Source: Embleya sp040605455 (GTDB lineage: Bacteria > Actinomycetota > Actinomycetes > Streptomycetales > Streptomycetaceae). Taken from it: DNA of 43,220 nt. Positions within the stretch are counted from its first letter, which is position 1; each line of letters starts with the position of its first letter. Under the pieces are notes generated by a model that searched no databases, had not been told where the DNA came from, and was given only the letters and a program-made list of their open reading frames with translations. Both the position numbers and the translations under genes were made by a program. The stretch spans positions 1 through 43,220 of the forward strand of contig NZ_JBEXCV010000068.1 of NCBI RefSeq assembly GCF_040605455.1. The letters are read 5' to 3'. Shown here piece by piece: positions 33,110 to 41,485 of this stretch.

Positions 33110-33234
33110 CGCACACCGCCGGCGGGAACGGCGGAGCGCCCGGACCGCTCGCCCCTCGATGCGGCGCCGAGCAGCGTACGAGTGTCCCGACCCGCCGTCC
33201 GGACAGCGGACCCGACCGCAGCGGATCGTCCCAT
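33106..33234 (-). CDS. 42-codon leader ORF coupled to the orphan binding-protein gene
   Basis: On the minus strand, GAGGAGG lies 8 bases before an ATG at 33234. The frame runs 42 codons, starts MGRSAAVGSAVRTAGRDTRT, is rich in Arg, Gly, Ser and Ala, and ends at a TGA overlapping the ATG of the binding-protein gene. There is no signal peptide and no recognised family. The pairing of a perfect ribosome site here with a poor one at the main gene argues for translational coupling or a regulatory leader. Chance cannot be excluded, because open frames are common in such GC-rich DNA. Confidence 0.45.
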   Translation of the reverse strand: MGRSAAVGSAVRTAGRDTRTLLGAASRGERSGRSAVPAGGVR

Positions 33235-33602
33235 GCTGGATACCTCCTCGGAGAACGGCGCAGGTGCCGCAGAGGACGCTCACGGTAGGCAGCGCCCGAA
33301 CACCTCGTCTCGTCCACGTGAACGAAGAACGACCGCCGATTCCGTCCGTATCACCAACGGCAAGGCCGACGGCGTCCGGCAGTCTTCTCAAGGTTCACCC
33401 CACCCCACGTCCGCCCGTCGACCAACCGAGGCGAAGCCGAACACCACGCGGCGCGATGCCTCCGTGGGCCCACGCGAGACCCCCGCTCGCGCCTTCGCCG
33501 GTGGGTGCGGTTGCCGCCTCGCCGAGGGTGTCTTCGACGAAGAGGAAACATTGCCGATGCGGCAAAGTTATGCGCCGGGCGCACGCAAGAGCCTGGTGGG
33601 AT
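33235..33602. other. Non-coding region between orphan binding protein and LysR genes
   Basis: About 370 bases holding the promoter of the leftward binding-protein unit and the 3' end of the LysR unit. TTGCCG-ATG-CGGCAA at 33551-33565 is a small perfect palindrome, close to AT-rich sequence (GAAACA, AAAGTTA). No gene is supported. Confidence 0.5.
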
Positions 33603-34568
33603 TCAGCGACCGCCGCCGGGCCCTCGCGGCGGCCACCCTCCGGGCCCCTCGGGCCGGTTCGGATTCGCGGCATCCGGGGTCCGGCGCAGAAGCAGGTCCG
33701 TCACCACGGCAAGCGGGGGCCAGTTCAGCCGGCCGTGGCGGGCCACCGCATAGGCGCGCAGGTCGACGTGCGGGAGGGTGAGCGGGAGCAGCCGCACCCC
33801 GGGGATCATGACGATGTCCTGGGGCAACAGGCCCACGCCGAGGCCGGCGGTGATCATGCCCTGGACCAGGTCGAGGCTGTCGGCCTGGTGTGTGACGTGC
33901 GGGGTGAACCCCGCGAGCGAGGCGAGCGTACGGATCACCGTCTCGTCCGCGGTGTTGCGGGAGTTGACGATCCAGTCGTGGTCGGCGAAGCGCGCGAAGA
34001 CCTCCGCCGTCGTGCCCGCGGCGTCGGCCGCGTCGTCGGCGTGCGCGGGCACGCCCAGGCCCCATCGCGCGGTCCACAGCGGTATGGCCCGCACGGTCGG
34101 GTCCTCGGCCGCCGGTGCCAGGTTGTAGTCGTAGGTCAGTGCGAGGTCCGTGCCGTCCTCGGCCAGGAGTTCCAACGCCTCGGCGGGCTCGTGCTCGCGG
34201 ATCAGCACGCGGATGCGCGGATGGTCGGCGGCGAGGTCGGTGACCACGGGCAGCAGATGGGCGCGGATGGCGGTGGCGAACCCGGCGATGCGCAGGGTGC
34301 CGTTGGGCTCCGCGCCGGGTGCGAGGTCGTGATGCGCCTGCTCGACGGCGGCGAGGATGGTCACGGCGTGTTCGGCCAGTCGGCGCCCGGCCGGGGTGAG
34401 CCGGATCCGTCGCCCGTGCGGCTCGATCAGGGCGGCTCCCATGTCCCGGCCCAGCGCGGCGATCTGCTGCGAGACCGTCGAGGTGCCGGTGCCCAGCACG
34501 TCCGCGACCGCGTGCATGGAGCCCAGCCGGGCCAATTCCACCAGCACCTGTAGACGTCGGGTCTCCAT
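33603..34568 (-). CDS. LysR-family transcriptional regulator
   Basis: A 321-residue regulator starting METRRLQVLVELARLGSMHA at the ATG at 34568, the usual LysR N-terminus. The winged helix continues with VADVLGTGTSTVSQQIAALG and the wing RRIRLTPAGRRL. The effector domain includes TLRIAGFATAIRAHLLP and a late GMITAGLGVGLLPQDIV. A GAGGG sits directly against the ATG, so initiation at the upstream in-frame ATG (34634) is possible but would add an unusual tail. It is divergent from an EamA exporter gene with palindromes between them, the classic arrangement for a LysR protein that controls its neighbour and itself. Confidence 0.88.
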   Translation of the reverse strand: METRRLQVLVELARLGSMHAVADVLGTGTSTVSQQIAALGRDMGAALIEPHGRRIRLTPAGRRLAEHAVTILAAVEQAHHDLAPGAEPNGTLRIAGFATAIRAHLLPVVTDLAADHPRIRVLIREHEPAEALELLAEDGTDLALTYDYNLAPAAEDPTVRAIPLWTARWGLGVPAHADDAADAAGTTAEVFARFADHDWIVNSRNTADETVIRTLASLAGFTPHVTHQADSLDLVQGMITAGLGVGLLPQDIVMIPGVRLLPLTLPHVDLRAYAVARHGRLNWPPLAVVTDLLLRRTPDAANPNRPEGPGGWPPRGPGGGR

Positions 34569-34576
34569 CCCTCGAT

Positions 34577-34621
34577 TGTCCACGATTCCCGAACGATTCG
34601 TTTCGAATCGGCACGTGGACA
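34577..34621. promoter_or_regulatory. Nested palindromes between LysR and EamA genes
   Basis: An inner perfect palindrome, CGATTCG-TTT-CGAATCG (34594-34610), sits inside outer arms TGTCCACG (34577-34584) and CGTGGACA (34614-34621), also perfectly complementary. The inner site contains the ATTCG...CGAAT type of T-N11-A symmetry bound by LysR proteins. It is the likely autoregulatory and activation site of this divergent pair. Confidence 0.65.
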
Positions 34622-34651
34622 CGAACGATGACAAAGTCTTCTACTTGACTC

Positions 34652-35653
34652 ATGAGCACGCCGCCACCACATACCCGCCCGCGCCTCACGGCCGCGCGTC
34701 CGCACCTGCCGGACGCCGCGACGGGCGCCCTGATGGCCGTCGCCGCGATGTCCACCGTCCAGCTCGGACTGGCACTGTCGGTGCCGCTGATCGACCGGCT
34801 CGGCGCGCTGGGCACGGCCGGGCTGCGACTCGCGTGGGCGGGCCTGCTCCTGCTGGTTCTCGTCCGGCCGCGGCGCCGTGACTTCACCGGCCGGGATCTG
34901 TGGGCGTGCACGCTGTTGGGCGTGGTGAGCGGGGGGTTGATGCTGTTCTTCATGCTCGCCGTCGCACGCCTGCCCCTGGGCACCGCGAGTGCACTGGAAT
35001 TCCTCGGCCCGCTGGCGGTCTCCCTGTACGGATCGGGTCCCGGACGCAGGCGCTGGACGGCCCTGGCCGGCATCGGCGTCGTCCTGCTGACCGAGCCGTG
35101 GCATGCCGGGACCGACCCCGTCGGTCTGGGCTTCGCGCTGGCCGCCGCGTCCTGCTGGGCGGCGTACATCCTGCTGACCCAACACGTCGGCAACCGGGTC
35201 ACCGGTCTGAACGGACTGGCCGTGTCGATGCCCGTGGCGGGCCTGGTCGCCATGCTCGCCGCCGCCCCCACCGGGCTCGGCGACGTGACCTGGCAGCTGT
35301 TGCTGATCATGCTGGGGCTGGCCGTGCTGAGCGCCGTGCTGCCGTTCAGCCTGGAATTCCTCGCGTTGCGCCGACTGAGCGCCTCCGCCTTCGGGACGCT
35401 GATGAGCCTGGAACCGGCCATCGCGCTGCTGATGGGCCTGGTGGTGCTCGACCAGATCCCGGGCCCGATGCCCGCGGCCGGCGTCGTCTTCGTGGTCATC
35501 GCCGGCATCGCCGTCACCCGCACCGAGACCCGCGCGACCCCCGCCCCCGAGGACGGGCACCTCGATCCCGTCCCGCCGGGCGACCCGGCGCCCCCGGACG
35601 AGGGCCTGTCGGCGGCCGACCCCAACGACCTCGGGGCCGCGCCGGTTCGGTGA
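34652..35653 (+). CDS. EamA/RhtA-like membrane exporter
   Basis: A 333-residue protein with about ten hydrophobic segments in two EamA halves. The first half has TAGLRLAWAGLLLLVLVRP and LPLGTASALEFLGPLAV, the second has LSAVLPFSLEFLALRRLSAS and TLMSLEPAIALLMGLVVL, both typical of RhtA-type threonine/homoserine exporters of the drug/metabolite transporter superfamily. The C-terminal 35 residues are acidic, proline-rich and probably cytosolic. No ribosome site precedes the ATG at 34652, and it may be leaderless. The LysR gene divergent to it is the probable regulator, and an amino acid or a related metabolite is the probable cargo. Confidence 0.88.
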   Translation: MSTPPPHTRPRLTAARPHLPDAATGALMAVAAMSTVQLGLALSVPLIDRLGALGTAGLRLAWAGLLLLVLVRPRRRDFTGRDLWACTLLGVVSGGLMLFFMLAVARLPLGTASALEFLGPLAVSLYGSGPGRRRWTALAGIGVVLLTEPWHAGTDPVGLGFALAAASCWAAYILLTQHVGNRVTGLNGLAVSMPVAGLVAMLAAAPTGLGDVTWQLLLIMLGLAVLSAVLPFSLEFLALRRLSASAFGTLMSLEPAIALLMGLVVLDQIPGPMPAAGVVFVVIAGIAVTRTETRATPAPEDGHLDPVPPGDPAPPDEGLSAADPNDLGAAPVR

Positions 35654-35776
35654 GACGAGACCGGGAAAGCCACGGCGGCACCCGTCGGCCGGGCCCGCAT
35701 CGGCTCCCCACCCGCGCGGCGCACCCGACCGCGTCCCCGGCCCGACGCCACCTCCGCGGCCGCCCGGGCAACGCCG

Positions 35777-35855
35777 CTACGCGCGGGCCGTTCCGCGGGC
35801 TGCGGCCAGGCCGTCGACGAGATGTGTCAGAAGTCGATCGAACTCGGAACCCGTG
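35777..35855 (-). pseudogene. Possible C-terminal tail of a TetR-type regulator
   Basis: The minus-strand frame ending at the TAG at 35777 reads SEFDRLLTHLVDGLAAARG near its end. This resembles the final helix of TetR-family regulators. Nothing recognisable precedes it; the sequence meets the start of the CocE fragment head-on near 35853. The match is short and may be chance. Confidence 0.25.
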
Positions 35856-36318
35856 ACGCTGCGCTGGGACCGCGCGGATCCGACGCCCTCGGTCGGCGGC
35901 TCCACCCTCTCCCCCAAGGCCGGTGACCGCGACAACACCGCGCTGGAGGCCCGCGACGACGTGCTCACCTTCACCACGGCACCGCTGACCGAGCCGCTGG
36001 AGGTCTGCGGTCCCGTGTACGCGGACGTGCTCGCGGTCACCGGCACCGACCATGCCGACGTCTTCGCCCGGCTGTGCGACGTCGACGAACGCGGCCGGTC
36101 CACCAACGTATGCGACGGCATCCTGCGACTGTCCCCGGCCGGCAGCACACCGACCCGGGGCACTGTCGCCATGGGCTCGACCGGCCACCGCTTCCTTCCC
36201 GGGCATCGTGTCCGCCTGCAATTGAGCGGCGGAGCCCACCCGCGCTTCGCCCGCAACACCGGATCGGGCGAACCCGCGGACCGTGTCGTCCGCGTGCACC
36301 TCGTCGAGACGGGAAGAC
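35853..36318 (+). pseudogene. C-terminal remnant of a CocE/NonD-type hydrolase
   Basis: The frame from 35853 encodes DPTPSVGGSTLSPKAGDRDN, ARDDVLTFTTAPLTEPLEVC, HADVFARLCDVDERGRSTNV and HRFLPGHRVRLQLSGGAHPR, ending near NTGSGEP. This is the C-terminal beta-sandwich (X-Pro dipeptidyl-peptidase C-terminal domain) of CocE/NonD family hydrolases, which are normally 550-650 residues. The catalytic alpha/beta hydrolase domain is entirely absent, and no upstream frame supplies it. The open frame continues past 36318 but only as the antisense of the glycine-rich tail of the neighbouring gene. It is a deletion remnant without a ribosome site. Confidence 0.7.
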
Positions 36319-36451
36319 GCGGCGGGCCCGGTGGACCGTCACCGGCACCGCGGGATTCCCGCGGTGCCGGCGTTGCTCTTCTCGGCGAGATCGTGGCGGC
36401 GGCTGTCCCGGCCGACCGGCAACACGGTCCGTCGCGACATCGGCGGTGGGG

Positions 36452-37801
36452 TCAGAACGAGCCGCCGCCGTCTCCGCCGCCACCCCAGCCGCCCCCGCCG
36501 TCACCACCCCAACCGCCGAAACCGCCGTCACCGCCGCCGAAGCCACCGAATCCGCCGTCGCCCGCCCCGAACGCGCCCACGTCGGCGGCGTAGCCCATGT
36601 TCATGGACGCGCCGAGCGTGGTCCCGATCAGCAGGCCCGGCAGCAGCATGCCGCCGTACCAGCCGGCCGCCCACGGCCCGTACGCGGGGCCGGCCTCCCA
36701 GTAGGGGCGACGACCACCGGGGGCGTCCACCTCGCGAATCGCCGGGTCGAGACCGTCGTCCAGGCGGGCCGCGTCGGCCGCGCAGACCGGTACGTCCCGC
36801 TCGGCGCCGGCTGCCGGTGCCCATCGCATATCGCGCACGGACAGACCGTGCCGTGGGTCGAAGAAGCACGGCGGTCGGCGTTCCGGGAGCGGTGTGCCTC
36901 GGCGTCGGGCCTCCAGCGTCGCGAGGGCGAATCGTCCGTCGTCCAGGGCCTCGCTGACCGCGCGCACGTCCCCGGGTTCGCGGGCCGCCGCCATGGCCGA
37001 CTTCGCCCGCTCGTAGGCGTCGAGGGCGTTCGTCCACTCGGCGCGCATGCCGTCGTCGGAGTCGGCCGCGCCCGGGTCGAAGGCGGCCCGTTCCAGCGTC
37101 TCACCGTATGCGGTGATGTCCTCGTCGACCACGGGCCGCACCTGCTCCAACTCCTGCCGTGCCTGCGCCGTCCGGCGGGTACGGCTGCGCCTGCGCACGA
37201 ACAGGAGTACGCCGACCCCGGCGGCGATCACGACCGCGACCACCGCGAGGCCGGTCCACGACGAGCCGTCGCGTGCGGGCGCCGACCCCTGCTGTGCGTC
37301 GGCCACGGCTCCGTCGACGAAAGCGGTGAACAGCCCCGGTCCGTCACCCTGGTGCGCGGCGACCGCGTCGCTCTTGAGCGTGGCGAGCCGCGCCCGGGAC
37401 ATGACCGACGCATCGGCCGCGGCATCGAACGTACGGCCCACGGCGATCGCGTACACGCCGGGTCGGCCCACCTGTTCGCGCAGGCCCGACAGTACCGCCG
37501 CCCGCGAACCCGCCGTCGCGAGCGGCGAGTCGGCCGGTACCGCGACCACGAAGACCGGCTTGCCGGACGACCGGATCCTCGCCCGCAACGCATCGGCGGT
37601 ATCGGCGGGCAGCACGTTCGTGGCCGCCGGAACGGTGTACACGGGATCGTCCCGAAGCGAGGCCGCGATCGTCCCGATGCCCCCACCGGATGCGGAATGC
37701 GCGGGCCCCGACGCGAAGGCCAGGATCACGACCACGAGAACCGCCCCAAGCCCGGCCATCCACGACGGCAACCACCCGCAACGAAATACACCTTTCGTCA
37801 T
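36452..37801 (-). CDS. Membrane protein with TPM-like N-terminus and Gly-rich tail
   Basis: A 449-residue protein. A signal or membrane segment (about 14-34) precedes an extracytoplasmic region (40-175) whose DDPVYTVPAATNVLPADTAD and GKPVFVVAVPADS recall the TPM domain layout. A transmembrane helix at about 183-204 (WTGLAVVAVVIAAGVGVLLF) is followed by basic residues and a cytosolic region of 170 residues containing CFFDPRHGL. Another hydrophobic patch lies near 385-405. The last 30 residues are Gly/Asp/Phe/Trp repeats (GGFGG, GGWGG), as in many TPM-domain proteins. Function unknown; TPM proteins are linked to membrane-protein quality control. The ATG has no strong ribosome site, so the start may be slightly off. 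Confidence 0.75.
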   Translation of the reverse strand: MTKGVFRCGWLPSWMAGLGAVLVVVILAFASGPAHSASGGGIGTIAASLRDDPVYTVPAATNVLPADTADALRARIRSSGKPVFVVAVPADSPLATAGSRAAVLSGLREQVGRPGVYAIAVGRTFDAAADASVMSRARLATLKSDAVAAHQGDGPGLFTAFVDGAVADAQQGSAPARDGSSWTGLAVVAVVIAAGVGVLLFVRRRSRTRRTAQARQELEQVRPVVDEDITAYGETLERAAFDPGAADSDDGMRAEWTNALDAYERAKSAMAAAREPGDVRAVSEALDDGRFALATLEARRRGTPLPERRPPCFFDPRHGLSVRDMRWAPAAGAERDVPVCAADAARLDDGLDPAIREVDAPGGRRPYWEAGPAYGPWAAGWYGGMLLPGLLIGTTLGASMNMGYAADVGAFGAGDGGFGGFGGGDGGFGGWGGDGGGGWGGGGDGGGSF

Positions 37802-38192
37802 ATATTCAGGCTACTGCCACCACCCCAACCCGCCCGAGTCTCCACCGCGTCGAGAGCAGCCGGACCGCCCCGGAGGCAGTGAGATCGACCCGACGGCGAC
37901 GTGGGGCGTGGACGAACTCGGCCGGCGACGCGGCCGGGGCCGAGACGACGGCAGACGTCCGCGCCGCGGGCACGGGAGACGGACGCGTAGCGCGCGGCGA
38001 GCGAGTACACGGGCACGACCCAACCACTCGTCCGCTCCCCTCGCTCGCGGCCCCGCACAGCATCGGCCCGAGCTCGGCTGATCCCTGGAGGACTCGGCCG
38101 GGACCGGATGACCCGAGGGCATCGGACCCCGGTCCGCTGCCCGATTCCGAAACCACCGGCCGACCCATCCGCCCGCGCCGCGGTCGAGGGGG
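37802..38192. other. Non-coding region, nothing recognised
   Basis: About 390 bases between two leftward genes. The long minus-strand frame crossing it is Arg/Gly-rich and joins the sigma-factor gene out of frame, so it is a shadow. It should contain the promoter of the TPM-like gene and the 3' end of the sigma-factor transcript. No clear hairpin was found. Confidence 0.5.
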
Positions 38193-39116
38193 TCAGCGCA
38201 TCCGTCGGCGGACCTGCTTCACCTCGCGGTCGACGGCCCAGGCGTCGGCGACCGGCCCGAGGTGGCCGAGTTTGTCGGGGTTGCTCACCCCGCGGATGGC
38301 CTGGATCCGTCCGTCGAGAACCTCGATGAGCAGAGCCTGCAGGATCCGGCCGTCCCGGTCGCGGAGAATCGCGCCGGGTTGGCCGTTGACCTCGCGCGGC
38401 TCCAATGTCACGTCCACCCGGAGCAGCCACGGGAAGACCGTGCCCAGCAGCCGGGCCACATTCGCCGCGCCCAGAACGGTCCTGGCCAGCTGCGGAGCCC
38501 TGCCGCCACCGTCCCCGACCAGCTGCACATCGGCGGCCAACAGATTCTGCAGCCCGCCCACGTCGCCGTTCCTCAGCGCGTCGAAGAACCGCGTCGCCAG
38601 TTCCTGCCGCTCCCCTCGGTCGGCTTCGAACCGCGGCCGCCCGGCCTCCATATGCCGCCGCGCCCGCACCAGCAGCTGCCGGCATGCCGCCTCCGAACGC
38701 CCCACCGCCGCAGCGACGTCCGCGAACCCGAAGGCGAACACTTCCCGCAGCACGAACACCGCCCGCTCCAGCGGGCTCAGCCGCTCCAGCAGCAGGAGCG
38801 CCGCCATCGACACCGAGTCGGCCAGCTCCACCGATCGCGCCGGGTCCTGATACGGATCGTTCAGCAGCGGCTCGGGAAACCAGGGCCCGATGTACTCCTC
38901 GCGCCGCACCCGCGCGGAACGCAGCACGTCGATCGAGATCCGGGTGACCACCGCCGACAGGAAAGCCTTGGTCGACGTGGGCCGGGTCGCCGAACCGTCG
39001 AAGCGCAGCCACGTCTCCTGCACCGCGTCCTCGGCCTCACTCACGCTGCCCAGAATTCGGTAGGCGATCGAGAACAGCAGCGGCCGCAACTCCTCGAAGT
39101 CCTCGACCTTGCTCAC
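38193..39116 (-). CDS. ECF41-family RNA polymerase sigma factor
   Basis: A 307-residue sigma factor from a GTG at 39116 with GGGAAGGGAAG upstream. Sigma2 is LFSIAYRILGSVSEAEDAVQ followed by ETWLRF; sigma4 is LSPLERAVFVLREVFAFGF followed by AACRQLLVRARRH. The ECF41 marks are all present: the linker motif WFPEP (WLPEP type), a SnoaL-like C-terminal domain, GDGGGRAP (DGGGR motif) and VSNPDKLGHL (NPDKV type). In ECF41 proteins the C-terminal domain replaces an anti-sigma factor and tunes activity. The gene lies 163 bases downstream of an AhpD/CMD-family gene, the classical ECF41 partner, and a matching promoter precedes that gene. Confidence 0.95.
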   Translation of the reverse strand: MSKVEDFEELRPLLFSIAYRILGSVSEAEDAVQETWLRFDGSATRPTSTKAFLSAVVTRISIDVLRSARVRREEYIGPWFPEPLLNDPYQDPARSVELADSVSMAALLLLERLSPLERAVFVLREVFAFGFADVAAAVGRSEAACRQLLVRARRHMEAGRPRFEADRGERQELATRFFDALRNGDVGGLQNLLAADVQLVGDGGGRAPQLARTVLGAANVARLLGTVFPWLLRVDVTLEPREVNGQPGAILRDRDGRILQALLIEVLDGRIQAIRGVSNPDKLGHLGPVADAWAVDREVKQVRRRMR

Positions 39117-39279
39117 GCCGACTTCCCTTCCCCGTGGCCCCCACCCGGTCGTACGCGCCGACGCGGGCGGCTTCCCGTGATCGGCAGGACCACCGGCGGG
39201 CCAGGGTAACGCCCCCGGCCCGGGGCCCGGGGGCCGCAGTGGCCCCCGGGCGCGTTTGCTCTGCCCAAGCCCGTGGCTT

Positions 39280-39753
39280 TCAGTGGAACTGCCCGGCTTC
39301 GTAGTTGCCGGCCGGCTGCCGGGTGATGACGTTCAGCCGGTTCACCGTGTTCATGAACGAGACCAGGACCACCAGGGCGGTGAGTTGCTCCTCGTCGTAA
39401 TGCTTGGCGGCATCGGCCCACGCCTCGTCGGTGACCCCGCCGGCCGCGTCCGCGATCCGGGTCCCCTGCTCCGCCAATTCCAGCGCGGCGCGCTCGGCTT
39501 CGGTGAAGACCGTCGCCTCCCGCCACGCCGCCACCAGGTGGAGCCGCACCGGGGTCTCGCCGGCGGCCGCGGCCTCCTTACTGTGCATGTCGACGCAGAC
39601 GGCGCAGCCGTTGATCTGGCTCACCCGAAGTGCCACCAGTTCCTGCGTCGCGGCGGGCAGCGGCAATTCCTTGATCGCCTTGCCCGTCGACATGAGGTAC
39701 TTGAATGCCTTGCTGTCGACGGGGCCGGCGAAGTAGTTCAGTCGCGCGTCCAT
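39280..39753 (-). CDS. Carboxymuconolactone decarboxylase/AhpD-family protein, ECF41 partner
   Basis: A 157-residue protein of the CMD/AhpD fold. The redox motif is INGCAVCVDMHSKEA, with Cys50, Cys53 and His57 arranged as in AhpD-like peroxidase/reductase proteins. The N-terminus LNYFAGPVDSKAFKYLMSTG and the late LVVLVSFMNTVNRLNVITRQ are typical of the group next to ECF41 sigma factors. Probable role: small redox or alkylhydroperoxide-detoxifying enzyme; the substrate is unknown. The ATG has GAGGGAG upstream. It is the first gene of the pair and is preceded by an ECF41-type promoter, so it is the likely main target of the sigma factor. Confidence 0.93.
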   Translation of the reverse strand: MDARLNYFAGPVDSKAFKYLMSTGKAIKELPLPAATQELVALRVSQINGCAVCVDMHSKEAAAAGETPVRLHLVAAWREATVFTEAERAALELAEQGTRIADAAGGVTDEAWADAAKHYDEEQLTALVVLVSFMNTVNRLNVITRQPAGNYEAGQFH

Positions 39754-39793
39754 GGTGTGCTCCCTCGTGGTCGTCGGTGGCTACACCCCCTGA

Positions 39794-39820
39794 GACGAGG
39801 CAGCCCGACCCCCTGTGACA
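39794..39820 (-). promoter_or_regulatory. ECF41-type promoter upstream of the CMD/AhpD gene
   Basis: On the minus strand TGTCACA (39814-39820) is followed after exactly 16 bases by CGTC (39794-39797), 40 bases before the CMD/AhpD start. The published ECF41 consensus is a TGTCACA -35 and a CGTC -10 element, so the match is complete. It implies that the sigma factor encoded two genes on drives this unit, and perhaps its own gene by read-through. Confidence 0.8.
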
Positions 39821-39984
39821 TGGACGAATGTGACCCGCGTCTCCCGCCGCCGGCACGCTTCGATCGACGCCCGACGGTCACCGGCCGGTGCGCACGTCGT
39901 GGTCGAGGAACAGGCGGCGGCGGAGACAGGGAAGCCGGCACGGCATGGCGGCCCCACGCTCGCAGCCGACCGGGGCGCGCCCGC

Positions 39985-40315
39985 TCACCGACCCAGGTCG
40001 GCGGCGAAGGCCGTGAAGGACGGCGCCACGAAGCGCCACGCGCAGCGTGGGGGTTGGTCCGGAAGTCGCCACTCACGACACGGGGTCGCAGGGATCGCTG
40101 CGATAGTCGAGCGCCAGGCCACGTCGTCGCCGGATACGCGATTCACCGCGATCAAAACGGCCTGCTCGACATCCGACCAGGGCAGCGGAACAGCCGCCTC
40201 ACGGCTGCTTCCCCGCACTTCGCACGCAACAGCTCCGGGGGCCTCGGAGTTGCTACGGCTCCGATAGGACGTAGACCCTCCACAACCACGGATCTTTTCC
40301 CGCTTCGTCCTCCAT
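39985..40315 (-). pseudogene. Frameshifted remnant, possibly an SMI1/KNR4-like protein
   Basis: Reading from the ATG at 40315, coherent protein-like pieces appear in alternating frames: MEDEAGKDPWLWRVYVLSEP; then PPELLRAKCGEAAVRRL; then PLPWSDVEQAVLIAVNRVSG; then ALDYRSDPCDP; then SGDFRTNPH; then CAWRFVAPSFTAFAADLGR before a stop at 39985. Joined, they give a protein of about 100 residues whose end resembles the C-terminus of SMI1/KNR4-type proteins (a DYR-DP run, then a WR...PTF.AF end). At least four frame changes are needed, so the gene is decayed. Base composition is lower in GC than the neighbours. The family call is tentative; the frame-hopping pattern is the firmer observation. Confidence 0.4.
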
Positions 40316-40440
40316 GGGCAAGGCTGCGGATGAAGTCCACCGCGAACGGGCGATTTCGCAGCGTAGGCTGCCGAAAGTGGGGCGACCGAATCCCGGAGCG
40401 GCCGACGCTCGGAGTTCGGCCGACGAAGATGTGGGCGGAC

Positions 40441-41412
40441 ATGATCGAGACGAATGGACGGACACCGCGCATGGAACCCGGCAAGACATCGCCCGAGGCC
40501 CTGATCGCGTCGCTCGACGACGTGAACGCCCGGCTCTTCGTACGGTTGCTCGGCCGCCCCGACGGCCACGACATGCTGTACCGCATCAGCGGAACGGTCC
40601 ACAATCACGTGCCCGGTGACGTCCATGGCAAGGTCTTCCCGCACGGTCGCGCGCTGTTCGGTGTCGAGGGCTACAACATCCGCCGGCTGATCAATCCGCC
40701 GGGCACCCACGACCTGCACATGGTCTCGCGCGAAATCGTCTTCTACACCGACCCGAAGGACGGCACCGTCCTGACCGAGTGGACGAACCCGCTGGACGGA
40801 CACACCCGCTCCCTCCCGCCGATCGCCAACGACCGCGTGCAACTGTCTTATCGCATCCGTGACGGCGCCCTGTACGCGGTGTTCGGCCCCGCCGAGGTAC
40901 CGCTGGCCGCCTCCGTCGCCCCGCGGCAGGTCCATCGAAACCTGGTGTGGACCCTGGACGTGCCGCCCGTCTATCGCCTCGCCGACCGCTACGGCATCGA
41001 CGACGACTTCGGCCTCGCGAACTCGACGTACACGTCATGGGAGTTGTTCGACTTCCTGGTGCACGAGGACGACGCCCGCGCGTACTCCGGTACGGATGCC
41101 GCCACTCGGCCGGCAGCGATGCCCGTCACCAACTGCTGGAGCCGGATCTGCCCGTACGTGCCGGCGATGGGCATCGCGGAAAGCGAGACGCCGGGCAACC
41201 TCGTCTACCACGCGCGCGCCTGGACGCTGGACGGCTTCGACGCGCTCGAACCGTGGCTGGCCGACCTCGTACGCGCACACCACCCGCTGTACACGAGCGC
41301 CCCCGACGCGCCCGGCACCGGACCCAACACCACTACCTGGACCGCGTTCCACGCCGACGAACTGGCCCCCCGCGGCCTCACCTGGCGCGAATGGCGCGAC
41401 ACGACCCACTGA
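40441..41412 (+). CDS. DUF1838 family protein
   Basis: A protein of about 323 residues. DUF1838 marks: LFVRLLGRPDGHDMLYRISG, GKVFPHGRALFGVEGYNIRR, YTDPKDGTVLTEWTNPLDG, YTSWELFDFLVHEDD, and the final SRICPYVPAMGI and GLTWREWRD. The biochemical role of this family is unknown. No signal peptide, so cytosolic here, although some relatives are exported. Three in-frame starts are possible (40429, 40441 and 40471), none with a strong ribosome site; 40441 is a compromise and the true start may be 40471. The gene stands alone, between a decayed gene upstream on the other strand and a truncated hydrolase downstream. Confidence 0.82.
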   Translation: MIETNGRTPRMEPGKTSPEALIASLDDVNARLFVRLLGRPDGHDMLYRISGTVHNHVPGDVHGKVFPHGRALFGVEGYNIRRLINPPGTHDLHMVSREIVFYTDPKDGTVLTEWTNPLDGHTRSLPPIANDRVQLSYRIRDGALYAVFGPAEVPLAASVAPRQVHRNLVWTLDVPPVYRLADRYGIDDDFGLANSTYTSWELFDFLVHEDDARAYSGTDAATRPAAMPVTNCWSRICPYVPAMGIAESETPGNLVYHARAWTLDGFDALEPWLADLVRAHHPLYTSAPDAPGTGPNTTTWTAFHADELAPRGLTWREWRDTTH

Positions 41413-41485
41413 GCCGCCCACGCACCCGCCCCACACCGCGCCCGGGCCGTTGCCGCGCATGAACTCCCGGGACGGGCCGGTGTCT

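Noticed and set aside
36283..37882. Pro/Arg-rich rightward frames opposite the TPM-like gene
   Set aside because: They are the antisense of glycine-rich coding sequence; the runs of Pro come from Gly codons on the other strand.
37798..39012. 404-codon leftward frame across the sigma-factor region
   Set aside because: Out of frame with the ECF41 gene, which shows every family motif; composition is Arg/Gly/Ala-biased.
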